DNA from: Actinomycetes bacterium
Lineage (GTDB): Bacteria; Actinomycetota; Thermoleophilia; Gaiellales; Gaiellaceae
Length of the DNA: 64,000 nt
Assembly (NCBI GenBank): GCA_025358355.1
Contig: JANYJX010000049.1
Coordinates: forward strand, 1-64,000
Reading direction: 5' to 3'
The first letter of the stretch is position 1. Each line of letters opens with the position of its first letter. The translations under genes were made by a program, and so were the position numbers. The notes under the pieces are model-generated. The model saw only the letters and a list, made by a program, of their open reading frames with translations, ran no database searches and was not told the DNA's origin. Positions 19,859 through 28,840 of this stretch are shown piece after piece.

Positions 19859-20734
19859 CTACGGTGCGCCGGCGAGGTCTGCGACGAGCTGGGCGGTCTC
19901 CGTGGGAGTCGTGCCGACCTGAATACCTCGCGCCTCGAGCGCGTCCTTCTTCGCCTGCGCCGTTCCGGACGAGCCGGAGATGATCGCGCCGGCGTGACCC
20001 ATCGTCTTGCCGGGCGGCGCCGTGAACCCTGCGATGTAGGCGACCGCCGGCTTCCCGAGCTCCGCCTCGATGAACACCGCGGCCTTCTCCTCCTCGTCGC
20101 CCCCGATCTCGCCGACCATCACGACGTACTCGGTCTGCGGGTCGTCGCGGAACTTCCCCAGCACATCGATGAACGAGGAGCCGACGACCGGGTCGCCGCC
20201 GATGCCGACGATCGTCGAGTTGCCGAGCCCGAGCTGCGTCAGCTCGTGCCCGATCTGGTACGTCAGCGTGCCCGAGCGCGACACGAGCCCGATTGACCCT
20301 TCGCTGAAGATCTCGGCCGGGATGATCCCGACGTTCGCCTTACCCGGCGACAGGGCGCCCGGACAGTTCGGCCCGAGCATCGTGACGCCCTTGGAGCGGA
20401 TGTACGTGTGGATCCGCAGCATCTCGTGCGCGGGAATCCCTTCGGTGATGCAGATAACGGTCACGATCCCCGCGTCGACAGCCTCGTAGATCGCGTCGGC
20501 AGCGAACGGAGCCGGGACGAAGACCATCGCCGTATTCGCGCCCTCACGTGCGGCAGCTTCGGCGACCGTGTCGAAGACCGGGACGCCCTCGACGTCCTGT
20601 CCGCCCTTGCCCGGCGTCACGCCCGCGACGACCTTCGTCCCGTAGGCGCGGTTCCGCAGCCCGTGGAAACGGCCCTCGGAGCCGGTCAGCCCCTGGACGA
20701 CGAGGCGCGTGTCGTTGTCAACGATGATCGCCAT
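19859..20734 (-). CDS. sucD: Succinyl-CoA synthetase alpha subunit
   Basis: QGLTGSEGRFHGLRNRAYGTKVVAGVTPGKGG, GPNCPGALSPG, GHAGAIISGSSGTAQAK. Confidence 0.95.
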   Translation of the reverse strand: MAIIVDNDTRLVVQGLTGSEGRFHGLRNRAYGTKVVAGVTPGKGGQDVEGVPVFDTVAEAAAREGANTAMVFVPAPFAADAIYEAVDAGIVTVICITEGIPAHEMLRIHTYIRSKGVTMLGPNCPGALSPGKANVGIIPAEIFSEGSIGLVSRSGTLTYQIGHELTQLGLGNSTIVGIGGDPVVGSSFIDVLGKFRDDPQTEYVVMVGEIGGDEEEKAAVFIEAELGKPAVAYIAGFTAPPGKTMGHAGAIISGSSGTAQAKKDALEARGIQVGTTPTETAQLVADLAGAP

Positions 20735-21372
20735 CAGCTGTGCACCGCCCGCAGGGCGATCTTTGCCAGCGTCAGGCGACCGTCCGCGACCCGGGAGCCG
20801 AGAAGCTCAACCGCGCGCGCCGCGTCGTCGCCCACGCAACCTGTCCGTTCGAGCCAAGCCTGCAGATCGAACGAGTGCTCGAACTCGCGCACCTCAGCGA
20901 TCGCAAGGCCCGCACTCTCGACGAACGCCCACCACTCGTCAGTCGAGTAGTTGCGCACGTGTGACGGATCGCGCAGCGCCTCGGCTTCCTCAACGTCGTC
21001 GCCCATGCACATCGTGTCGACGAGCAGGATGCGATCGCCGCTGACCCGCGCCATCTCGGCCACGGCCACGCTCACGTCCTCGAAATGATGCCCGGCCGCC
21101 CGACACGCGACGACGTCGAAGCTCCCGCTCTCGAACGGCAGATGCTCGGCCGGGCAGATCACGTCGGGATGCATTCCCGGCGCGCGATCGCACGTCACCA
21201 CGTCCATTCTGGCCTCGCGCAGGCGCCGCGCAACGTGTCCGCCTCCGGTCGCAACATCGAGTGCCGTTCGCGCACCCGCAGCCCATTCGACGAGCGCGTC
21301 GAGATCCTCGCCGCCACGATGCGCGTCCGACTCGACATACAGCGCCGCGCGCTCGCTCCAAACGTCAGTCAT
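20734..21372 (-). CDS. Class I SAM-dependent methyltransferase (UbiE-like)
   Basis: ALDVATGGGHVARRL, AEHLPFESGSFDVVACRAAGHHFED; overlaps both sucC and sucD ends. Confidence 0.85.
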   Translation of the reverse strand: MTDVWSERAALYVESDAHRGGEDLDALVEWAAGARTALDVATGGGHVARRLREARMDVVTCDRAPGMHPDVICPAEHLPFESGSFDVVACRAAGHHFEDVSVAVAEMARVSGDRILLVDTMCMGDDVEEAEALRDPSHVRNYSTDEWWAFVESAGLAIAEVREFEHSFDLQAWLERTGCVGDDAARAVELLGSRVADGRLTLAKIALRAVHS

Positions 21373-22511
21373 GCCGCGAGCTCCACTGCGCGTCGTGCCG
21401 CGTCGAGCATCGTCGGCTCGACATGCAGCCCAGGCGGGGCGGCATCGACGAGGATCCGGCGGCCTTCCTCGGAGTTCGTTCCGTCAAGCCGCACGACGAT
21501 CGGCGCCGTGATCTCGATCTGCTCGAGCGCCTGGAGGATCCCACGCGCCACCTCGTCGCAACGGGTGATCCCGCCGAAGATGTTGAAGAAGATCGAGCGC
21601 ACCTGCGGGTCGCGCGTGATCACGGAGAGCGCGTCGACCACACCTTGCGCGTCGCCGCCGCCGCCGAGATCGCAGAAGTTCGCGGGCCGGCCGCCGGCGA
21701 AAGTGACCACGTCCACCGTGGACATAGACAGACCGGCGCCGTTGCCGAGTACGCCGACCTCGCCGTCGAGCTTCACGTACGTGACGTTCTTCTCGCGCGC
21801 GAGCGCCTCGAGCGGGTCGGCGGCCTCGTTGTCGCGCATCTCGGCAATGTCGGGATGACGGTAGAGCGCGTTGTCATCGACGGTGAACTTCGAGTCGAGC
21901 GCACGCACCTCGCCGTCCGGCGTCACGATCAGCGGATTGATCTCACACAGCATCGCGTCACACGAAACGAACGTCTCATAGAGCTTCCCGATGATCGACG
22001 CGATCTGCTTCTGCTCGCTCGGATCGGTGACGCCCGCGCCGTAGACGAGCCGTCGCGCCTGCCAGGGATGGAAGCCCTCGAGCGGGTCGACGTGCAGGTA
22101 GACGAGCGCGTCCGGATTCGTCTCGGCGACCTCCTCGATCTCGACTCCGCCCTGCGTCGTGAACATGAACAGCGGCTGCTTCGCGCCCCGGTCGAAGGTC
22201 AGTGAAAGGTAGTACTCCTTCGCGATATCGGACGCGCTCTCGATCCACAGGCGCCGCACGACATGGCCGCGAATGTCCAGACCGAGGATCGCGCGCGCGT
22301 GCTGCTCGGCCTCGTCGGGCGTCGTCGCAAGCTTGATCCCGCCGGCCTTGCCGCGCCCGCCCGTGAGCACCTGGGCCTTGACGACAACGGAGCCACCGAT
22401 CGCCTCAGCAGCGGCGCGAGCCTCCTCCGGCGTCTCGGCAAGCTGCCCTTTCGAGACAGGGATGCCGAAGCGCGCGAAGAGCTGCTTGCCCTGATACTCG
22501 TAGAGGTCCAC
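21369..22511 (-). CDS. sucC: Succinyl-CoA synthetase beta subunit
   Basis: DLYEYQGKQLFARFGIPV, QVLTGGRGKAGGIKLA, NGAGLSMSTVDVV; GTG start at 22511. Confidence 0.95.
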   Translation of the reverse strand: MDLYEYQGKQLFARFGIPVSKGQLAETPEEARAAAEAIGGSVVVKAQVLTGGRGKAGGIKLATTPDEAEQHARAILGLDIRGHVVRRLWIESASDIAKEYYLSLTFDRGAKQPLFMFTTQGGVEIEEVAETNPDALVYLHVDPLEGFHPWQARRLVYGAGVTDPSEQKQIASIIGKLYETFVSCDAMLCEINPLIVTPDGEVRALDSKFTVDDNALYRHPDIAEMRDNEAADPLEALAREKNVTYVKLDGEVGVLGNGAGLSMSTVDVVTFAGGRPANFCDLGGGGDAQGVVDALSVITRDPQVRSIFFNIFGGITRCDEVARGILQALEQIEITAPIVVRLDGTNSEEGRRILVDAAPPGLHVEPTMLDAARRAVELAA

Positions 22512-22566
22512 CCGGCCGCCGAGCCTACCAGCCGGCTCCGCGTTGCCCGTCTGACAGCATGAGGCG

Positions 22567-23178
22567 GTGCGCCGTCCGCTCCTTCTGTTGATTCTCACGC
22601 CTGCGCTCGCCGGCTGCGGCACCGTCGCCGCCGTATCGCTACCGCCGGCGCACGCGGCGACACCTCAACACGCCGACCTCAACTGGGTCGAGAACACGGG
22701 AGGCGCATCCGCGCGGCTCGTCTTCGGTGTCCGCTCGTTCGAGGTGACGAGGGACGGCTGGCAAGCCGCGGCGTCGATGAAGAACGACACGGATGTCCCA
22801 TTCGCCGTCGGGAACGCCAGCCTCGTCGGCTCACTCGAGTTCGGGCTGATGCTGTTCGCGACCGGCGTGCACTCCGAGCTCGAGACGCGGAACGCGAGCC
22901 AGTCGCTGCCAACGCTTCGACCCGCGGAGACATTCGCCCCGGCGTTGCCCGCCGAGCTCGAGCCGCATCAAGCCTGGGCCGGGACGATCTCGGCGCGCGG
23001 ACCGGTCGCCGCCGGAGCATGGGTGCGCATTGTGTTCGGCGTCTTGTTCCCCGGCCAGCGGATCGAAGCCGGCCAGCTCGTGCCGGCGAAGCCCACGTTG
23101 CCTGACAGCCTGAGGAGCGCGAAGATCGCCGGCGAACTGAGTTGGATCACCGACCACGCGTACCAGCTGAAGCGCTAG
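22567..23178 (+). CDS. Putative lipoprotein (DUF4352-like)
   Basis: Lipobox LAGC after a hydrophobic signal; beta-rich body. Confidence 0.6.
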   Translation: MRRPLLLLILTPALAGCGTVAAVSLPPAHAATPQHADLNWVENTGGASARLVFGVRSFEVTRDGWQAAASMKNDTDVPFAVGNASLVGSLEFGLMLFATGVHSELETRNASQSLPTLRPAETFAPALPAELEPHQAWAGTISARGPVAAGAWVRIVFGVLFPGQRIEAGQLVPAKPTLPDSLRSAKIAGELSWITDHAYQLKR

Positions 23179-24095
23179 CCGTCGACGAGCGCGCGGAACT
23201 CGGCGTCGTCGGCGAGCGCCGCGAAGTCCGAGTCGGCCGCGATCGCGGCGCGCAGGCCCGGATCGAGCTCGATTGCGCGCCGTACGTGCGCGAGCGCGTC
23301 GGCCGATCGCCCGGCGAGGCTCTCGAAGCACGCGAGGTCATAGAGCAGCACCGGGTCGTCGCCAAAGCGCTCGTGCGCGGCCGCAAGCAGCACGACGCCG
23401 TCGCCGTAGTGGCCCGGCGCGTGATGTGCAGTCGCGCGGCGCAGCGCGTCCCACACGAGGTGAATGCCGAGGAGCCGGCGCAGCTCGACGATCGGCTCCA
23501 TGTGGTCGTCGACACGCAGATCGCAGACGCGATCCAACCCTTCGCGGCTCTCGGCAGCAGCGCCGAGCCGCTCGACGAGAACCGCGGCCGACTGCTGCCC
23601 GCGCACATCGCCGCCGGCTGCCTGACCCGCTTCAAGCGCCGCGACGAGCCGCTCCGCGAGCGCGCCGCCGGTGGCGAGAAACGCCCGCTCCATCTCGGCA
23701 ACGACGGCCTCGCCCGCAAGGATGTTCCCCTGCACCGCGTAGCCAGGCCCGACCCGGTGACCGGCCCAGGCCAGGCATTCCGACCCGGTATGCGCCGCCG
23801 CCGAGCCGTCTGCCGCAACGACGCCGAGCTGGCGCGTCTCGCGGCCTTCGTCGTCGGCAAGCACCGCCGCGAGCGCCTCCTGCGGCCCCAGCCCACCCGC
23901 CAGCTGATCGAGAATCCGCGGCCCGAACACGGCGACACCGGCAGCCTGCGTCGCGACTGCGCCGACACCGGCCCGTGCCCACGGCACGACATTGCCTACC
24001 GCGAAGTAGCGCGACTGAACCGCGCAGCCGATCTCGCCCGTCTCGGCGTCGACGGCGACCATCGAGAACGTCGCCTTGATGTCTCGCCGGCGCAC
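23175..24095 (-). CDS. DUF1028 family protein
   Basis: TFSMVAVDAETGEIGCAVQSRYFAVGNVVPWARAGVGAVATQA motif. Confidence 0.87.
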   Translation of the reverse strand: MRRRDIKATFSMVAVDAETGEIGCAVQSRYFAVGNVVPWARAGVGAVATQAAGVAVFGPRILDQLAGGLGPQEALAAVLADDEGRETRQLGVVAADGSAAAHTGSECLAWAGHRVGPGYAVQGNILAGEAVVAEMERAFLATGGALAERLVAALEAGQAAGGDVRGQQSAAVLVERLGAAAESREGLDRVCDLRVDDHMEPIVELRRLLGIHLVWDALRRATAHHAPGHYGDGVVLLAAAHERFGDDPVLLYDLACFESLAGRSADALAHVRRAIELDPGLRAAIAADSDFAALADDAEFRALVDG

Positions 24096-24104
24096 GAACG
24101 GAAC

Positions 24105-24395
24105 CTACCGCACAGCCGGATCTATGTCGCGGGCGGGGGCTGAGCGCGCCTTGATCTCGTCCAGCGAGAGCTTCGTGTGGCGGCGCTCCATCCCTGCCGG
24201 ATCGCGCAGGAGCGCCCGTTGCGGCCTGATCGGCCGGGGTACGAAGCCGCCGCCGCAGTTCGGGCACACGTTGTGCAGCACGCCGTCCACGCGACTCGCG
24301 CAGAAGGTGCACTCGTAGTTGCAGATGCGCGCGTCGGCCGAAACCGGCGGCAAGTCCACATCGCACAGCTCGCAGTTCGAGCGCAGCTCGAGCAT
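24105..24395 (-). CDS. DUF1272 family Cys-rich protein
   Basis: MLELRSNCELCDVDLPP..ARICNYECTFCASRVDGVLHNVCPNCGGGFVPRP. Confidence 0.88.
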   Translation of the reverse strand: MLELRSNCELCDVDLPPVSADARICNYECTFCASRVDGVLHNVCPNCGGGFVPRPIRPQRALLRDPAGMERRHTKLSLDEIKARSAPARDIDPAVR

Positions 24396-24443
24396 CGAAA
24401 CCTCCTCGTCGCGTCCGCCGAACCGCATCGTTAGATTCGTCCG

Positions 24444-25403
24444 ATGGATGCGGTCGTCGTCAGCGGGCTCGAGAAGACGTACGGCAAGGATGTGCGTGCG
24501 CTCGACGGGATGACGTTCTCGATCCCGGAAGGCCAGGTCTTCGGGCTGCTTGGCCCAAACGGAGCCGGGAAATCCACAACCGTGCGGATCCTTGTCACGT
24601 TGACGCGGCCAGACGGCGGAACGGCAACTGTCGCCGGCCACGATCTCGCGCGCGAGCCCGACGCCGTCCGCCGTGCGATCGGCTACGTCCCACAGGCGTC
24701 AGGCGTCGACCGCGAGGCGACGGGCCGCGAGAACCTCGTCCTCCAGGGCCGGCTCCAGGGGATGCGAAACGCCGACACCGACCGCCGCGCCGGCGAGCTG
24801 CTGGAGCTGTTTTCGCTCGACGAGAAGGCAAACGCGCTCGTCCGCACGTACTCCGGCGGCCAGAAGCGGCGGCTCGATGTCGCGATGGGGCTAATGCATC
24901 GGCCGCAGGTCTTGTTCCTCGACGAACCGACAACCGGCCTCGATCCGGAGGCGCGCGCCGCGATGTGGGACGAGCTCGCGCGCCTCGCCGCCGCCGAGCA
25001 GCTGACGATCCTGCTCACGACGCACTACCTCGAGGAGGCCGACCGGCTGGCGGAGCGCGTGGCAATCGTCAGCCGCGGCAAAGTCGTCGTCGAGGGCGCT
25101 CCCGACGCGCTCAAGCGCGACCTACGCGGCGAGCTCGTCACCGTGGATCTCGGTTCGTCGGCCAGCGACGGCGCAGCGAAAGTCGTCGAGGCGCTCCCCG
25201 GAATCGACGACGTGCTGGCCGAGGGCCAGCGGCTGTTCGCGCGCGTCGACCAAGGCGCGCAGGCGGTGCCGGCGATCCTCGGCGCGCTCGACGGGGCCGG
25301 CTTCCCGGTCGCGGCGGTCACCGTGTCGCGACCGTCGCTCGACGATGTCTACCTCCACTACACCGGCCGCGAGTTCCGCTCCGACGACGAGGCCGGAAAG
25401 TGA
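24444..25403 (+). CDS. ABC transporter ATP-binding protein (DrrA-type)
   Basis: GPNGAGKST, YSGGQKRRLDVAMGL, LFLDEPTTGLD. Confidence 0.93.
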   Translation: MDAVVVSGLEKTYGKDVRALDGMTFSIPEGQVFGLLGPNGAGKSTTVRILVTLTRPDGGTATVAGHDLAREPDAVRRAIGYVPQASGVDREATGRENLVLQGRLQGMRNADTDRRAGELLELFSLDEKANALVRTYSGGQKRRLDVAMGLMHRPQVLFLDEPTTGLDPEARAAMWDELARLAAAEQLTILLTTHYLEEADRLAERVAIVSRGKVVVEGAPDALKRDLRGELVTVDLGSSASDGAAKVVEALPGIDDVLAEGQRLFARVDQGAQAVPAILGALDGAGFPVAAVTVSRPSLDDVYLHYTGREFRSDDEAGK

Positions 25404-26170
25404 ACGCTGTCGGCCAAACCCTCGTTCTCTTCCGCCGCGTGATGCGGAATCTCTCGCGCCAGCCGATCTGGATCGGGTTCATGCTCGTGCAGCCGATGTT
25501 CTGGCTGCTGCTCTACAGCCAGCTGTTCCGCCGGATCACCGATCTGCACGGCTTCGGCACTGTTTCGTACGTCGATTACCTGACGCCCGGGATCGCGATC
25601 ATGACGGCGTTCTTCTCCGGCTCCTGGGCGGGCATGGGGATGATCGAGGATCTCGATCGCGGCGTCATCGAGCGCTTCCTCACGACGCCGGCGCTGCGCA
25701 GCGCGATCGTGTGGGGCCGGATCGTCCAGTCGGGTTTCGTCTCGACGCTGCAGGCGCTCGTCGTGCTGCTCGTCGGGCTCGCACTCGGGGCGGGAAACGG
25801 CGGCGTGCTCGGCTGGCTCGTGATCCTCGCCGCTTCGGGCTTGATTGGCGCCGGGCTCGCCGGCTTCTCAAACGGCATCGCGCTGCTAACCCGCCGCGAG
25901 GAGTCGATGATCGCCGTCGCCAACTTCATCAGCCTGCCGCTGCTGTTCTTCTCCTCGATCCTGATCGCGCGAAGCCTGATCCCCGGCTGGATGCGGGGCG
26001 CGTCACTCGCGAACCCGGTCGAGTGGGCGGTACGTGCTGCACGCTGGCACGTGCTGCCGGGAACGAGCTGGGGCCAGATCGGCCTCTATCTCGGGCTGCT
26101 GGTGGTGTTCACCGCTGCAACCGGGCTGTTCGCAACGCGCTGCTTCAGCGCATACCAGCGCACTCTCTGA
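25400..26170 (+). CDS. ABC-2 type transporter permease (DrrB-like)
   Basis: GTGA overlap with ATPase stop; six TM segments, YVDYLTPGIAIMTAFFSGSWAG. Confidence 0.9.
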   Translation: MNAVGQTLVLFRRVMRNLSRQPIWIGFMLVQPMFWLLLYSQLFRRITDLHGFGTVSYVDYLTPGIAIMTAFFSGSWAGMGMIEDLDRGVIERFLTTPALRSAIVWGRIVQSGFVSTLQALVVLLVGLALGAGNGGVLGWLVILAASGLIGAGLAGFSNGIALLTRREESMIAVANFISLPLLFFSSILIARSLIPGWMRGASLANPVEWAVRAARWHVLPGTSWGQIGLYLGLLVVFTAATGLFATRCFSAYQRTL

Positions 26171-26175
26171 GCGGG

Positions 26176-26868
26176 CTAAAGCTCCTGCACCGTCGGACGG
26201 ATGAGGATCTCGTTGACATCAACGTGCGGCGGTTGCTCAAGCGCGTAAAGAACTGCGCGAGCGATGTCGTCGGCATGGAGCGGCTCGTCGAGCGGGTTCT
26301 TGGCGAAGAACGCGGTGTCGGTGATTCCCGGCGCGATCACCGTCACGCGCACGCCGGTGCCGTTCAACTCCTGGCGCACCGACTCGGCCATCGCGTGCAC
26401 CGCGTGCTTCGTCGCCGAGTAGAGCGAGCCGGTGATGGGACGCCGGCCCGCCACGGATCCCGTCAGCAGCAGATGCCCGCGCGATTCCTTCAGTGCCGGC
26501 AGAGCCGCGCGAACGGTTAGCGCCGCGCCGTAGACGTTCGTCAGCACCATCTCGCGCCAGTGCTCTGGCGTGTCGCCGAGAAAGCTTCGCTCGGCGCCGA
26601 AACCGGCATTCGCCCATGCGGCATCGAGGCGACCGAAGTGCTCGAGCCCGACGTTCAGCGCAGCTTGCTGGTCGTCCCAGCTCGTCACATCACACTCGAC
26701 TGCGATCGCGCGCTCCGAGCCACCGAGCTCTTCGGCAAGCGCTTTCAGTTTGTCGAGCGATCTAGCCGCCAGAACAAGCCGCCAGCCGGACACGGCGGCG
26801 AGTCGCGCGGTGGCGGCGCCGATGCCGGCCGAGGCGCCCGTGATCCAAATGACGCGGTCGTCGGCCAT
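26176..26868 (-). CDS. SDR family oxidoreductase
   Basis: VIWITGASAGIGAATARLA, NAGFGAERSF, YSATKHAVHAMAES. Confidence 0.9.
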   Translation of the reverse strand: MADDRVIWITGASAGIGAATARLAAVSGWRLVLAARSLDKLKALAEELGGSERAIAVECDVTSWDDQQAALNVGLEHFGRLDAAWANAGFGAERSFLGDTPEHWREMVLTNVYGAALTVRAALPALKESRGHLLLTGSVAGRRPITGSLYSATKHAVHAMAESVRQELNGTGVRVTVIAPGITDTAFFAKNPLDEPLHADDIARAVLYALEQPPHVDVNEILIRPTVQEL

Positions 26869-27680
26869 CAGGCGATCGTAGTCACCACGTACCGGTCTGC
26901 GCTTTCCGGCTCGGCCCCGCAGCTTCGCGGCAGCGCCTGACCGGTCTCGATCTCGACCGTCACCTCGACCTCGCCGGTTGGCGTTGCGAGCCGAATCCGG
27001 CCGCGTTCGACCGAAACGAGCTCGACCTCGTGAGCGCCGGAGGCACGGATCGCGATCTCCGCAGCCTGTGCCTCGGGTGGCCACGTTGTCCGTCCGCGAA
27101 GGCACTCGATCGGGAGTCGGCTGGCGCGCAACTCGTCGACTAGCTCAGCAGCCTGGCCCGGTTCGACGCGCCCGAACAGCAGGCCTGCCGGCAGCCACAG
27201 CAGATTCGGCGCGAAGCGATGCCCGCCCACATGCGACGAGAGCCACAGCGACTCCGGGTCGAGCTTGTCGCGCAGCGCGTCGTAGAGCGGTCGCCCGAGC
27301 CGCGCGCAACACGCATCGCGCCGACCGTGCCCACAGACGAGCGCGAGCGGCCGATCCACCGGTTCGCCTCCTCCGGACAGGTCTAGACCGGCCAGGTCGT
27401 CATAGGCCGCGAGTCGAAATCGCCGTGCCGTTAGCGCGTCCGCTCGCACGACGAACGCCGCGAGTTCGTCGCCGAGCCGATCCGGCCGCCGTATGAGCAG
27501 CGCCTTCGACCGAGGAGTCGCATCGAGCCACGCGCGGATCGCGGCCAAGGGTCGCTCATCGAGGCCGTCGAGAGCGTCCCGTTCCCACGCGCCCCTAACC
27601 TCCAGCAGCAGGAACGCGTCCGTCCTGCCGGCGGTGCCCGCCAGCGGCTCGCCGGCCGACAGCGCCGCGCACGTGCTCAC
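26868..27680 (-). CDS. Sucrase/ferredoxin-like family protein
   Basis: VCGHGRRDACCARLGRPL and SHVGGHRFAPNLLWLPAGLLFGR signature; GTG start 27680. Confidence 0.78.
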   Translation of the reverse strand: MSTCAALSAGEPLAGTAGRTDAFLLLEVRGAWERDALDGLDERPLAAIRAWLDATPRSKALLIRRPDRLGDELAAFVVRADALTARRFRLAAYDDLAGLDLSGGGEPVDRPLALVCGHGRRDACCARLGRPLYDALRDKLDPESLWLSSHVGGHRFAPNLLWLPAGLLFGRVEPGQAAELVDELRASRLPIECLRGRTTWPPEAQAAEIAIRASGAHEVELVSVERGRIRLATPTGEVEVTVEIETGQALPRSCGAEPESADRYVVTTIA

Positions 27681-28840
27681 GCGCGCTCCGGCAAGAGATC
27701 GACCAGCAGCCGTTCGAGCGCCGGGTCGATGCCAAGCGCATCGGCGAAGCGCCGGTACTCCGCGTACGCCTTTGCGCGGTCGCGAGCCGGCCGCCGCGTC
27801 GCGCGAATCAGCACGTTCTTCGGCGTGTGCTCGAGGTCCACGAACTCGACGAGCCGCACGTCGTAGCCGACCGACTCGAGCAGCTGCGCTCGCGCTGCGT
27901 CGGTGACATCCGAGGCGAAGCGCGCGCGCAGCAGACCACGATCGAGCAGCGGCCCGAGTGGCGCACACTGAATCTGCCCGAGCAGCTCGTGCTGGCAGCA
28001 CGGCACAGCGAGGATCACCGGCGCGTTCCAACGCACGGCCCGCTCGAGCGCAGCATCGGTCGCCGTGTCACAGGCATGCAGCGACACCACCAGATCGGCC
28101 GCGTCCAGCCTGGAGTACCCCGCGATGTCCCCCACCTCGAACCGCAGCCCTTCGCTCCCGAGCTTCTGCGCGAGCGCACTGCACGTCGCGACCACGTCCC
28201 CCTTCAGATCGAGCCCCACGAGATCGACCTCGCGCCCGTGCACAACAGTCAGCAAATGATGCAGCGCGAACGTCAGATACGACTTCCCCGAGCCGAAATC
28301 GACGACGCATAATCGCCCTGCGGGCAGCCCCGGCAGGACATCCTCAACAAGCTCGAGGAAGCGGTTCACCTGGCGAAACTTGTCCTGCCGTTGCGCCTTC
28401 ACCTTCCCGGCCGGCGTCTGCACACCGAGCTCGACGAGGAACGGCACCGCTACGCCATCCGCGAGGACATGTCGTTTCCGGCGATCGTGATCACGGGATG
28501 CCACGGGCTTCGTTGCCGGCCGCCGCAGCACCTTCGTGCCACTTGCATCCGCGAGCACCTGATAATCGGCATCGGTCGCGCGCAGGTGCGCCTGCCGAAA
28601 CTCTCCGCCGATGAGATGAACCAGGCGACGCGCGGTTTCCTCCGGCGCGAGATGCTCGTCGGTCGTCCGCGCCGCGTAGTGGTAGCGCCACCGGTACCGC
28701 CGGGCGTCCCGCACGACCACCGGATCGACAGTCACCTTCGCGTAGTGCGCGGGATCGGAACGGCGTGGCTTGCTGAGGGTCGCGCCGGTGAGCGCGTCGC
28801 GCGCGATCAGGTCGTCGACGATGTCCGCAAGCTCACTCAT
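27677..28840 (-). CDS. Class I SAM-dependent methyltransferase (PF13679-like)
   Basis: VVDFGSGKSYLTFALHHLL, GLDLKGDVVATC, VSLHACDTATDAAL, AVPCCQHEL. Confidence 0.85.
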   Translation of the reverse strand: MSELADIVDDLIARDALTGATLSKPRRSDPAHYAKVTVDPVVVRDARRYRWRYHYAARTTDEHLAPEETARRLVHLIGGEFRQAHLRATDADYQVLADASGTKVLRRPATKPVASRDHDRRKRHVLADGVAVPFLVELGVQTPAGKVKAQRQDKFRQVNRFLELVEDVLPGLPAGRLCVVDFGSGKSYLTFALHHLLTVVHGREVDLVGLDLKGDVVATCSALAQKLGSEGLRFEVGDIAGYSRLDAADLVVSLHACDTATDAALERAVRWNAPVILAVPCCQHELLGQIQCAPLGPLLDRGLLRARFASDVTDAARAQLLESVGYDVRLVEFVDLEHTPKNVLIRATRRPARDRAKAYAEYRRFADALGIDPALERLLVDLLPERA

